Assembly: GCA_000437755.1 (NCBI GenBank)
Contig: FR900109.1
Location: 1 to 34,558, forward strand
Length of the DNA: 34,558 nt
Source of the DNA: Roseburia sp. CAG:303
GTDB taxonomy: Bacteria > Bacillota > Clostridia > Lachnospirales > Lachnospiraceae
Direction: 5' to 3'
Below, one piece after another: positions 7,187 through 15,786 of this stretch. The first letter of the stretch is position 1, and every line of letters starts with the position of its first letter. A model generated the notes under the pieces. The model made no database searches. It saw only the letters and a list, made by a program, of their open reading frames with translations, and was not told the origin of the DNA. The translations under genes were made by a program, and so were the position numbers.

Positions 7187-10100
7187 ATGGAAAAGAAACT
7201 GCATTTTATAGTGGGTGCATCTGGTTCTGGAAAATCAGAGCATTTATTTACGAAATTAATACAAAAATCTTTAGAACATCCGGAGAAAAATTACATTCTC
7301 GTAGTGCCGGAACAGTTTACCATGGAAACCCAGAAGAAAGTCGTGCTGATGCATCCGTCAGGTGCAGTTGCAAACATTGATATAGTCAGTTTTAACAGAC
7401 TGGCATTCCGTGTGTTTTCAGAACTCGGTATTCTGCAGGCGGAAATGCTCGATGATACCGGAAAATCCCTGATTTTGAGAAAAGTAATTGCAAATGAGAG
7501 GGAACAGCTGAATATCTACCGTGAGAAAGTGCATATGCATGGATTTGTCGAAGAGATGAAATCGGTTATCTCCGAACTGTATATGTACGGCATCGGCATG
7601 GAAAAATATAAAGAGATCCGGGAGCAGGTAAAGGGAAATGCCCTGATCAGCGAAAAATTAAAGGATATCGAGGTTGTCTTTGAAGGATTCCGCAGATACA
7701 TTGAGGATAAATATATTACAAAAGAGGAGCTGCTTGACCGGCTTTGTGATGTGATACCAAAATCGGGAGTGATCCGGGAAAGCGAGCTTTATTTTGATGG
7801 ATTTACCGGATTTACTCCGGTTCAGAATAAGGCGATGAAGCTTTTACTGGAATATTCCGTCGGGATTACGATTACGGTAACGGCAGGCCGGGAGGAATAT
7901 GCGGCCATTCAGAAAGGGATTGCATGTGGTATGATTCCTGTGATGGAGCAGGAATTGTTTAAAATGTCCAAGGAAACCATTAACACTCTGTTAAAAATGT
8001 ATGACGAATTATTCGGAAAAACCGGGCTGGAGCAGATTGCCGGGGAATCGATATTTCTGGATGGCAGGAATGGAAGATTCCGGAATAATCCGGTGCTTGC
8101 TCATCTGGAAGAGCAGATGTTCCGTCCGGGCGGAAAAAGAGTGAAAAATGACGGAAGTGTCATGCTTCTTCGATTTGACGGGCCGAGAAGCGAAGTAGAA
8201 TATATAACGGATTACATTGCATGGCAGGTGAAAAAGGGAATGAGATACCGGGATTTTGCAATTATCTGTGGCGACATGGACAGTTATGGAAGGATTCTGG
8301 CGGACAACCTCAATACGAGGAATATTCCCTACTTTATGGATAATAAGAGAAGCCTGATTCTGAATCCGGCAGTAACCTTTATCCGGGCGGTTCTGGAAGT
8401 GATAGACACAGATTTCTCTTATGAAAGTGTGTTCCGTTTTCTGAAGAGTGGAATCGAAGTACTGGACATGGACGATGTGGACATTCTGGAAAATTATGTC
8501 CTGGCAGGCGGAATCCGCGGGGCAGGAAAATATTTCAAAGAATTTACACTGGGGAGGCGGAGAATGGCGGAGCAGGATCTGGAGCGGGTAAACCGGATTC
8601 GGGAAGAATTCGTCGATGCAATCCGGGAAATTTATGATGATTTCAAAGGAAAAACAGGTGGACTTTCCGTTCATGAAATGACGGAGAGCCTGTATCGTTT
8701 TCTGGTGAAATTCCGGCTTAGCCAGCGGCTCTCCGAAATGGAGCAGGAATTTCTGGAAAGAGGGGAGCTGTCATTCGGAAGGGAATATGGACAGACCTAT
8801 AAGTACATTATTGACTTATTCGACAAGATCGTGAGTCTTCTGGGTGGGGAAGTCATGCCGTTAAAGGAATACCGGCAGATTCTGGATGCCGGCTTTGAGG
8901 AAATCAAAGTCGGGGTAATTCCGCTCAGCATGGACCAGGTGCTTGTGGGCGATATTGAGCGTACCAGGCTGAGCAGTATAAAGATTCTTCTGGTGCTTGG
9001 TGTAAATGATGGAATTATTCCAAAACACGGAAAGAAGAGCAGCCTTTTATCACAGAGCGACAGAAATTACCTCAAAAAGATGGAGATAGATCTGTCCCCG
9101 ACTATAAGGGAAAGCATATTTATCCAGAAGTTTTATCTGTACCTCAATCTGACCAAACCACAGAAGGGACTGGTATTATCCTATTCCGACAGCAGCATGG
9201 ACGGAAGTGCCTTAAGGCCGTCCTATCTGACGGGGGAGATTGCACGTCTGTATGATTCCGTGGAAAATGTCCTTCCGGTACGGGAAGAATATCTGAATTT
9301 ATCCTCGGATGCCGCTTCCCTGAAATATCTTTCCGAACATCTGAACCGGAATGAAATCAGGGATATGGATGGATTTCTGAAAGAATTATATTCGTATTTC
9401 CAGAAGCATGGGGAGTATGGCGATATTATTTCCAATATCCGTCAGGGATTGTTTTTTGACAATAATCCGACAAAATTAAGCAGTTACACATCGGCACAGC
9501 TGGCGGGACAGGGCATGATAAAGAGTGTGTCAAGACTGGAAAAATATGCCGCCTGTGCCTATGCCCATTTTCTTACTTATGGGTTGAAGCTTGCAAAACG
9601 GGAAAAATACGAAATCAATATGGCGGACATGGGAACGATTTATCATAAATGCCTGGAACTGTTTTCGGCGGAAATGCTGCGGCAGAATTATGATTACCGC
9701 ACGATTACGGATGTGGAAAGAAATAGTCTTGTGGATAAATGTGTCACAGAAATTACAGAAAATTACGAAAATATGATTTTGAAAAGCTCCAAAAGAAATG
9801 AATACCTGATCCGCAAGATCAAATCCGTATGCCGAAAGACGGTATGGGCAATGTGTGAGCATGTAAAACGCGGGGATTTTACCCCGCAGGAATTTGAATT
9901 TGCATTTAAGGAAGGCAGGATTGACCGTGTGGACACCTATGAGAAGGACGGAAAACTCTATCTGAAAATTATAGATTATAAATCGGGCAGCAAGAAATTT
10001 GATCTGTCCGATGTGTTTAACGGATTGCAATTACAGCTTATTTACTACATGGGAGAAACACTGAAAATAAAAGAGGTGCTGGAGCAGGGAAAAGAAGTGC

Positions 10101-10600
10101 TCCCGGCAGGAACATTTTATTTTAATATCAAATCACCATATATCGAATGCAGCGAAGAAATACAGGATGAGAAGCTGCAGGAACTTCTCTTGAAAGAATA
10201 TAAAATGACGGGACTGGTAAATGATATGATCGAGCCTGCGGTTGCGATGGATCATATTCTGGAGGAGGAAAAGGCGGAGTCCGTGATTGTTCCGTTAAAA
10301 ACAAAAGATCTCGGAAGTGCCGTGTCATCATCCGGCATGAACAGTACGAATTTCCGGAGAATGATAGACCGTGTGGAACGGATGATGGATGAATTTACGG
10401 AAGAAATTCTGGAGGGGAGGATTGAGAAAAATCCGTACCGGAAGGGAATGAATACACCGTGTGAATATTGCAGTTACCGTTCTGTGTGCAATTTTGATGA
10501 GAGGGAATTCGGAAATCAGTATAAAAAAACAGTAAAAATATCAAAACCGGAAGATGTGTTAAAAGAACTGGAACAGGAGGGAAAGCATGAACTGGACTGA
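7187..10600 (+). CDS. addB: ATP-dependent helicase/nuclease subunit B (AddB/RexB)
   Basis: About 1137 residues. AddB pairs with AddA in the helicase-nuclease that resects double-strand breaks for recombination. It has an intact Walker A (GASGSGKS, near residues 9-16), a RecB-type nuclease motif IDYKSG (Asp930, Lys932) preceded by GRIDRVD, and four cysteines for the iron-sulfur cluster: Cys790, then Cys1092, Cys1095 and Cys1101 in the C-x2-C-x5-C arrangement typical of Bacillus AddB. Two adjacent ATGs (7184 and 7187) are possible. AGGAGG at 7176-7181 gives 5-base spacing for the second and only 2 for the first, so 7187 is preferred. The stop overlaps the addA start by 14 bases. Confidence 0.95.
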   Translation: MEKKLHFIVGASGSGKSEHLFTKLIQKSLEHPEKNYILVVPEQFTMETQKKVVLMHPSGAVANIDIVSFNRLAFRVFSELGILQAEMLDDTGKSLILRKVIANEREQLNIYREKVHMHGFVEEMKSVISELYMYGIGMEKYKEIREQVKGNALISEKLKDIEVVFEGFRRYIEDKYITKEELLDRLCDVIPKSGVIRESELYFDGFTGFTPVQNKAMKLLLEYSVGITITVTAGREEYAAIQKGIACGMIPVMEQELFKMSKETINTLLKMYDELFGKTGLEQIAGESIFLDGRNGRFRNNPVLAHLEEQMFRPGGKRVKNDGSVMLLRFDGPRSEVEYITDYIAWQVKKGMRYRDFAIICGDMDSYGRILADNLNTRNIPYFMDNKRSLILNPAVTFIRAVLEVIDTDFSYESVFRFLKSGIEVLDMDDVDILENYVLAGGIRGAGKYFKEFTLGRRRMAEQDLERVNRIREEFVDAIREIYDDFKGKTGGLSVHEMTESLYRFLVKFRLSQRLSEMEQEFLERGELSFGREYGQTYKYIIDLFDKIVSLLGGEVMPLKEYRQILDAGFEEIKVGVIPLSMDQVLVGDIERTRLSSIKILLVLGVNDGIIPKHGKKSSLLSQSDRNYLKKMEIDLSPTIRESIFIQKFYLYLNLTKPQKGLVLSYSDSSMDGSALRPSYLTGEIARLYDSVENVLPVREEYLNLSSDAASLKYLSEHLNRNEIRDMDGFLKELYSYFQKHGEYGDIISNIRQGLFFDNNPTKLSSYTSAQLAGQGMIKSVSRLEKYAACAYAHFLTYGLKLAKREKYEINMADMGTIYHKCLELFSAEMLRQNYDYRTITDVERNSLVDKCVTEITENYENMILKSSKRNEYLIRKIKSVCRKTVWAMCEHVKRGDFTPQEFEFAFKEGRIDRVDTYEKDGKLYLKIIDYKSGSKKFDLSDVFNGLQLQLIYYMGETLKIKEVLEQGKEVLPAGTFYFNIKSPYIECSEEIQDEKLQELLLKEYKMTGLVNDMIEPAVAMDHILEEEKAESVIVPLKTKDLGSAVSSSGMNSTNFRRMIDRVERMMDEFTEEILEGRIEKNPYRKGMNTPCEYCSYRSVCNFDEREFGNQYKKTVKISKPEDVLKELEQEGKHELD

Positions 10601-13600
10601 GGAACAGAGAGAGGTAATAGAAACAAGGGATAAAAATATTCTGGTATCCGCAGCGGCCGGTTCCGGAAAGACGGCAGTGCTAACAGAAAGAATTCTGACA
10701 CTGGTAACGGATAAAGAACATCCGGTGGATATTGACCGGCTTGTGGTTGTGACGTTTACAAGGGCGGCGGCGGCAGAGATGAGGGAAAGAATATTAAAGG
10801 CATTGCAGAAAAAAGCGGAAGAAAGCGGAAATGAAGATGCCTATCTGCAGAAGCAGCTTTCCTATGTGCATAATGCAAGAATTACCACGATTGACAGCTT
10901 TTGCATGGATGTAGTAAGGGAGAATTTTGCTGCACTGAATATTGATCCGGTGTTTAAGATCGGGGAAGAGGGCGAACTCGTTCTTCTGAAAGCCGATGTT
11001 ATTGCAAAAATTATGGAAGAACATTATGAAAAGGGGGAAGAAGATTTTCTGGAATTTATTGATATCTATTCTTCCAACCGAAGTGATGAGCAGGTGGAGG
11101 AAATGATTTTTACCCTGTATGAATTTGCCATGAGTTATCCGTACCCGGAGGAATGGGTACAGAAGGCATATCAGCAGGAGGGCGATATTACACAGAGCGA
11201 CTGGTATCAGATTCTGCAGAAACAGCTGGAATTACAGCTAGGCATTGTTTCCGGTGAGATCAGGGAATGTCTGGAACTTACGGAAGAAGAGGACGGACCG
11301 TGGGCATACAAGGCGGCAGTTTTATCGGATAAAGTATTTCTCGATGCAGTGCTTCAGGCGGACAGTTATGAGGAGCGCAGAAAGCTTTTTGCCGGATATG
11401 CACCGGAAGCATTGTCCAGAAAGAAGCAGCCGGAAGCGGACGAAAAAAAGAAGCAGGCGGTAAAGGATATCCGTGACGGATACAAGAAGCTGCTGAAAGG
11501 CATGGCGGAAAAGTATTACGCAAAGACCATGGAAGAAATCATGGAAGATACGAAAATAGCAGGAAAGAACGTAAAAGTTCTGGCAGAACTGGTCTTATCG
11601 TTCATGAGAGAATACGCAGCCGCAAAAAGGGAGAAGAATCTGTTGGATTTCAGTGATATTGAACATTTTGCCCTGGAGATTCTGACACAGAGACAGGAAG
11701 ACGGAACTGTCCGCCCATCACAGACAGCCCTTACGATGGCGGCGGATATTGAAGAAATCATGATAGATGAATACCAGGACAGCAATTATGTGCAGGAAAT
11801 GATCCTTAACTCCATATCCGGAAAAGGAAAATCAGCCCATAACCTGTTCATGGTAGGCGATGTGAAACAGAGTATTTATAAATTCCGTATGGCAAAACCG
11901 GAGATATTTCTGGAAAAATACAACCGCTTTGAACGGACGGGGGACGGTCCGGATCGCAAGATTATATTATCGAAGAATTTCAGAAGCCGGGCGGCTGTTT
12001 TAAATGTGACAAACCGGGTGTTTGAGAAAATCATGATCCGGGAACTGGGCGGAATTGTCTATGATGAGGAAAATGCCCTCTATCCGGGTGCGGATTATGA
12101 GGGGGAAGATCCGGCGGTGGAACTGCTGATTGCGGACACATCCGTTATGGAAGGGGAGGAAAATCTGGAAAATGATGTGGAGGCAAAAGAATTAGAGGCT
12201 GAAATGGCGGCACTCCGGTTAAAAGAACTGTATGACAGCGGATTCCGGGTGCGTGATAAGGCGGATGGAAAAATGCGGCAGGTCAGATATTCGGATATGG
12301 CGGTGCTGCTCAGAAGTATGGGAAGTTATAAGGATGTTTACGAGAGAGTATTAAAGTCAAAGGGAATCCCGGTGCGCTGCCCGGTAAGAAAAGGCTGTTT
12401 TGATGCCTTTGAGGTAAAAATGGTACTGGAATTCCTTTCGGTGATAGATAATCCGAGGCAGGACATTCCGCTTACAGCAGTATTAAAGAATATGTTCCAT
12501 ATGAGTGAGGAAGAAATTGCACAGATTAAGCTGGCAGGCGGTCAGGATTCCATGTATGAAAATGTCATGGCAGCAGGAGAAGTGACGGAGCAGTTTAGGA
12601 CTCTGCTGGAAAAATACCGCAGGGAAAAGACATACCGCACCATTTACGATCTCATCAATGAGATACTGGAAGATACCGGATTTGAATATTTTATCGCGGC
12701 ATTTCCGGATGGAACGATGCGCCTTGCAAATCTGTCCATGTTAAAGGAACGGGCATCCATTTACCAGCAGGGAAGCTACAGCGGACTGTTTAATTTTATC
12801 CGCTATATTGAAAAAAATCAGGAATACGAAGTGCAGCAGGAAACGATGAGCGGTGCTGGAGAGGAAGATGCCGTAACCATTATGAGTATTCATAAAAGTA
12901 AGGGACTCGAATATCCAGTTGTGCTTGCAGGGGCATTGGGAAAAAGATTCAATCAGGAAGATGCGTCCAGAAAAGTGGTACTCCACCAGACCTTTGGAAT
13001 CGGCATGGACCGGTATGATACGGAGAAAAACCGTAAGAGCAGCACCCTGGTGAAGCGTGCCATAGCCGGGCAGATTGTGATGGAAAATATGGCGGAAGAG
13101 CTTCGTGTTCTGTATGTTGCAATGACAAGGGCAAAAGAGAAGCTGATTCTTGCAGGAAGCGGAAAGATGGAAAAGAAATGGGCAAAATATGAAAGACTTG
13201 CGGCATATGCGCAGAACAGACCATTTCAGTATAACCAGATTATGGCTGCGGGAAGTTATCTGGATCTGCTGTTAATGTCACTTACAGAGGGAGAAAATCA
13301 TAAAGGGCAGCCGAAGCAGGGATATATCATTACGGTAAAGACCGCGCAGGAGCTGGCGGAAACCCTGATCAGGGAAGCATATGAGAAGGAGCAGGGAAAA
13401 GAAGTGCTGGAGCATTGGAACAGCGATCATATTTATGATAAAGAAGCAAGGGAAGAGATAGAGCAAAGCCTGGCATGGCAGTATCCATATTCCATGGATG
13501 TGTTAATGAAAGCAAAAGTAAGCATTGCCGATGTAAAACAGAAAATTATGAATGAATATGCCCAAGAGCCGGAGGAACTGACAGAACCGGAAATGGAAAT

Positions 13601-14177
13601 CGAACAGCCGGAAATCGTGCCGGCATTCCTCGGGGAAGGAACGGAAGAAGAATCTGCCGGCATTATCCGGGGAAATGCATACCACAGGGTATTCCAGATT
13701 CTTGACTATGGACGGGATCTGAGTGATTACGGAAAAATCAATGCATATCTGGATGAACTTGCCGGACAGGGACTTTTACAGGAAAAAGAGCGGAAATTTG
13801 TAAGGAATAAAGATATTTTGCAATTTCTGCGGTCGGATGTCGGAATACGGATGAAAGCGGCATGGCAGAACGGCACACTGAAAAGAGAACAACAGTTTGT
13901 TATGGGTGTCCCGGCATCCCTTGTGGAGGATGGGTATGAAGGCAGTGAAACCGTACTGGTGCAGGGAATTATGGATGCGTATTTTGAAGAGGACGGACAG
14001 ATGTGCCTGGTCGATTATAAGACAGATTTTGTGGACGATATGCAGGAACTTAAGAAGCGATACCAGGGGCAGATGAATTATTATAGCTATGCCCTGGAGC
14101 GTATTTCCGGGAAAAAAGTAAAGAACCAGCTTGTTTATTCTGTACATTTTGGAGAAACAATAGAGATTGGGGATTGA
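10587..14177 (+). CDS. addA: ATP-dependent helicase/nuclease subunit A (AddA/RexA)
   Basis: A 1196-residue UvrD-like superfamily 1 helicase fused to a C-terminal RecB-family nuclease, the motor subunit of AddAB. Helicase motif I SAAAGSGKT is at residues 21-29, motif II IDEYQDSN near 393-400, and YVAMTRAKEKLIL is motif VI. The nuclease domain starts near GNAYHRVFQ and includes LVDYKTDFV with Asp1143 and Lys1145. Both subunits therefore keep active nuclease motifs, as in the two-nuclease Bacillus type. The start overlaps addB, with AGGAGGG at 10575-10581 inside addB, so the two are translationally coupled. The length is normal for the family. Confidence 0.96.
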   Translation: MNWTEEQREVIETRDKNILVSAAAGSGKTAVLTERILTLVTDKEHPVDIDRLVVVTFTRAAAAEMRERILKALQKKAEESGNEDAYLQKQLSYVHNARITTIDSFCMDVVRENFAALNIDPVFKIGEEGELVLLKADVIAKIMEEHYEKGEEDFLEFIDIYSSNRSDEQVEEMIFTLYEFAMSYPYPEEWVQKAYQQEGDITQSDWYQILQKQLELQLGIVSGEIRECLELTEEEDGPWAYKAAVLSDKVFLDAVLQADSYEERRKLFAGYAPEALSRKKQPEADEKKKQAVKDIRDGYKKLLKGMAEKYYAKTMEEIMEDTKIAGKNVKVLAELVLSFMREYAAAKREKNLLDFSDIEHFALEILTQRQEDGTVRPSQTALTMAADIEEIMIDEYQDSNYVQEMILNSISGKGKSAHNLFMVGDVKQSIYKFRMAKPEIFLEKYNRFERTGDGPDRKIILSKNFRSRAAVLNVTNRVFEKIMIRELGGIVYDEENALYPGADYEGEDPAVELLIADTSVMEGEENLENDVEAKELEAEMAALRLKELYDSGFRVRDKADGKMRQVRYSDMAVLLRSMGSYKDVYERVLKSKGIPVRCPVRKGCFDAFEVKMVLEFLSVIDNPRQDIPLTAVLKNMFHMSEEEIAQIKLAGGQDSMYENVMAAGEVTEQFRTLLEKYRREKTYRTIYDLINEILEDTGFEYFIAAFPDGTMRLANLSMLKERASIYQQGSYSGLFNFIRYIEKNQEYEVQQETMSGAGEEDAVTIMSIHKSKGLEYPVVLAGALGKRFNQEDASRKVVLHQTFGIGMDRYDTEKNRKSSTLVKRAIAGQIVMENMAEELRVLYVAMTRAKEKLILAGSGKMEKKWAKYERLAAYAQNRPFQYNQIMAAGSYLDLLLMSLTEGENHKGQPKQGYIITVKTAQELAETLIREAYEKEQGKEVLEHWNSDHIYDKEAREEIEQSLAWQYPYSMDVLMKAKVSIADVKQKIMNEYAQEPEELTEPEMEIEQPEIVPAFLGEGTEEESAGIIRGNAYHRVFQILDYGRDLSDYGKINAYLDELAGQGLLQEKERKFVRNKDILQFLRSDVGIRMKAAWQNGTLKREQQFVMGVPASLVEDGYEGSETVLVQGIMDAYFEEDGQMCLVDYKTDFVDDMQELKKRYQGQMNYYSYALERISGKKVKNQLVYSVHFGETIEIGD

Positions 14178-14202
14178 AAAAAATACGCGGATAAAGTAGA
14201 AT
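14174..14202 (+). promoter_or_regulatory. Sigma-A promoter for the hydrolase gene
   Basis: TTGAAA (14174-14179) and TAGAAT (14197-14202) are separated by exactly 17 bp, each 5 of 6 consensus bases. The -35 overlaps the addA stop codon, so the downstream hydrolase and J-domain genes can be expressed apart from addBA. Confidence 0.65.
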
Positions 14203-14231
14203 AGGCTAATAAAGTGATGAGGAGGCAGTTC

Positions 14232-15083
14232 ATGGTATACGAAAAAATTAATCTGGAAGAAATATTTGTAAATCTTCCCAAAACAGACAGGACGGCGGTG
14301 GCACATGTGTTTCTTCCGGAAGTATATGAGGAGATCGGTGTGAATAAGGTTTTTCCATGCGTCGTACTGTGTCCGGGCGGTGCGTATGTATTCCGCTCAC
14401 AGAGAGAGGACGAGCCGACCGTACTGCGTTTTCTGGGAGCCGGCATAGCTGTGGTAAAAGTAGAATACAGTTGCGGACCGGAGGGCGGTCATTTTCCGAC
14501 GCAGCTTCTGCAGGTGTGTGCAGCGATTGCGATGGTGCGCCGGAACGCAGAACAGTGGCACATTGATAGCAGTAAGATTGCCGTGATGGGTTATTCTGCC
14601 GGTGGACATCTGGCGGGAACAGTCGGTACATTGTGGAACAGTCCCCTTGTGCGTGAAACACTTCAGATTCCGTCCGGTGAGGACAGACCGGATGGCATGA
14701 TACTGGGATATCCGGTGATAACTTCCGGTGCATATACGCATGAGGACAGCATAAAATTTCTTCTCGGAGAAGACCGATATCAGGATGAAAAAGAAAGAGC
14801 GAAGGTTTCGGTTGAAAAGCTGGTAAATCACGATACACCGAAAGCTTTTCTGTGGCATACCTTTGAAGATGACCTTGTACCGGTGGAAAATACCTTGAAG
14901 ATGGCAGATGCACTCCGGAAAGCGGGAGTTCTTTTTGAAATGCATATTTATCCGCATGGACCGCATGGTCTTGCAATTTGTGATGAGACAACCGTAGACG
15001 TAAAGGAAAATCTGAATCCTTATGCAGCATATGTTTCTTCCTGGGTAGAACACTGCATCCGGTGGATTCGTGAGGTATTATAG
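14232..15083 (+). CDS. Alpha/beta hydrolase, Aes/BD-FAE esterase-like
   Basis: A 283-residue alpha/beta-hydrolase of the acetyl esterase / carbohydrate esterase-like group. The oxyanion-hole loop CPGGAYVF resembles the H-G-G-x motif. The nucleophile elbow GYSAGG has Ser122, the acid is Asp213 or Asp214 (HTFEDDLVP), and the base is His242 or His245 in YPHGPHGL, most likely His245. No signal peptide is seen, so it should act in the cytosol, perhaps deacetylating imported sugars or oligosaccharides (inference). An upstream GTG at 14214 extends the frame, but AGGAGG at 14220-14225 lies between it and the ATG at 14232 with ideal spacing, so 14232 is the start. It has its own promoter and probably shares a transcript with the next gene. 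Confidence 0.85.
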   Translation: MVYEKINLEEIFVNLPKTDRTAVAHVFLPEVYEEIGVNKVFPCVVLCPGGAYVFRSQREDEPTVLRFLGAGIAVVKVEYSCGPEGGHFPTQLLQVCAAIAMVRRNAEQWHIDSSKIAVMGYSAGGHLAGTVGTLWNSPLVRETLQIPSGEDRPDGMILGYPVITSGAYTHEDSIKFLLGEDRYQDEKERAKVSVEKLVNHDTPKAFLWHTFEDDLVPVENTLKMADALRKAGVLFEMHIYPHGPHGLAICDETTVDVKENLNPYAAYVSSWVEHCIRWIREVL

Positions 15084-15105
15084 CTTTTGAAAGGTGTAGC
15101 AGGGA

Positions 15106-15642
15106 ATGAAGAGTCAGGTAAATTATGTATATGATTTTGAAGATGACCCGGTGGATGAGTTAAAGCACTGGCTGTTTCTTGAGAATGTAAGACTGAACCA
15201 GCAGAAACAGCAGTTAGAGGATGAATACGAAGCACTGCAGAAATTAAAAGATGAGTTTGAACGTGAGAAAAAGCGTTCGGCAAGAGAACAGGAATTTCAG
15301 GAAAAGAAAATTGCAAGGGAAAAAGATCTGTTTGAAAAGCAGTGGGCAGTCGTGGAACGGGAACTGGTGCGCATGGCAAAGGATCGGGACAGGCTGGCGA
15401 AGGAAAAGGCATATATCCAGAGGGAAAAGGATGAACTGAAGAAAATGAGACAGGCTTCGCAGGGAGAAGCGGCGATTCGTTCCGGAACATTCTTCTGCGG
15501 AGTATCAAGTCTGAGTGCTCTGAAAAAGCGTTACCGTGATTTGATGAAGGTCTATCATCCGGATAATGAAAACGGGGACGAAACAACTGTATTATACATT
15601 AATAAGGAATATGAAAAATTGAAAGTAAAATTTCAAAAATAA
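15106..15642 (+). CDS. Coiled-coil protein with C-terminal J-like domain
   Basis: A 178-residue protein. Residues about 25-120 are a highly charged, heptad-like helix rich in K, E, R and Q, predicted to form a long coiled coil. The C-terminal 50 residues resemble helices II and III of a DnaJ J-domain: LKKRYRDLMKVYHPDNENGD contains the signature His151-Pro152-Asp153, followed by YINKEYEKLKVKF. The J motif is therefore C-terminal, opposite to canonical DnaJ, and no G/F or zinc region is present. A J-domain implies stimulation of a DnaK/Hsp70 partner, but the client is unknown. AAGGTG at 15091-15096 may be the ribosome binding site. It lies 23 bases after the hydrolase gene and before the comM leader. 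Confidence 0.75.
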   Translation: MKSQVNYVYDFEDDPVDELKHWLFLENVRLNQQKQQLEDEYEALQKLKDEFEREKKRSAREQEFQEKKIAREKDLFEKQWAVVERELVRMAKDRDRLAKEKAYIQREKDELKKMRQASQGEAAIRSGTFFCGVSSLSALKKRYRDLMKVYHPDNENGDETTVLYINKEYEKLKVKFQK

Positions 15643-15655
15643 TCAAGAAACAATA

Positions 15656-15687
15656 TTGCAATATATTTAAAAATATGATAATATAAT
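15656..15687 (+). promoter_or_regulatory. Putative comM-dprA-topA promoter
   Basis: TTGCAA (15656-15661) is followed after 17 bp by TAATAT (15679-15684). Overlapping alternatives for the -10 are GATAAT (15677-15682) and a perfect TATAAT (15682-15687). The predicted start falls only a few bases before the hairpin at 15701. Confidence 0.5.
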
Positions 15688-15700
15688 AACAGAATCTCTG

Positions 15701-15753
15701 AAGCCGGAAAGGCACACGCAAATAGAACTGTGTGTGTCTTTCCGGCTTTTTTT
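15701..15753 (+). terminator. Terminator-type hairpin upstream of comM (terminator or attenuator)
   Basis: The arm 15701-15718 pairs with 15731-15748 (AAGCCGGAAAGG against CTTTCCGGCTT, then a CACAC/GTGTG extension with G-U pairs) and runs into TTTTTTT at 15747-15753. This is a strong intrinsic terminator. It could end the hydrolase/J-domain transcript, or, because a likely promoter lies between that gene and the hairpin, act as an attenuator in the comM leader. Confidence 0.8.
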
Positions 15754-15786
15754 GATACTGATATGCAAAAGAAAGGAAGGAAAAAG

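Noticed and set aside
14248..15030. Minus-strand open frame of 260 residues over the hydrolase gene
   Set aside because: The plus-strand frame has a promoter, ideal ribosome binding site and catalytic triad. The reverse frame is His/Pro/Ser-rich and shows no family features.
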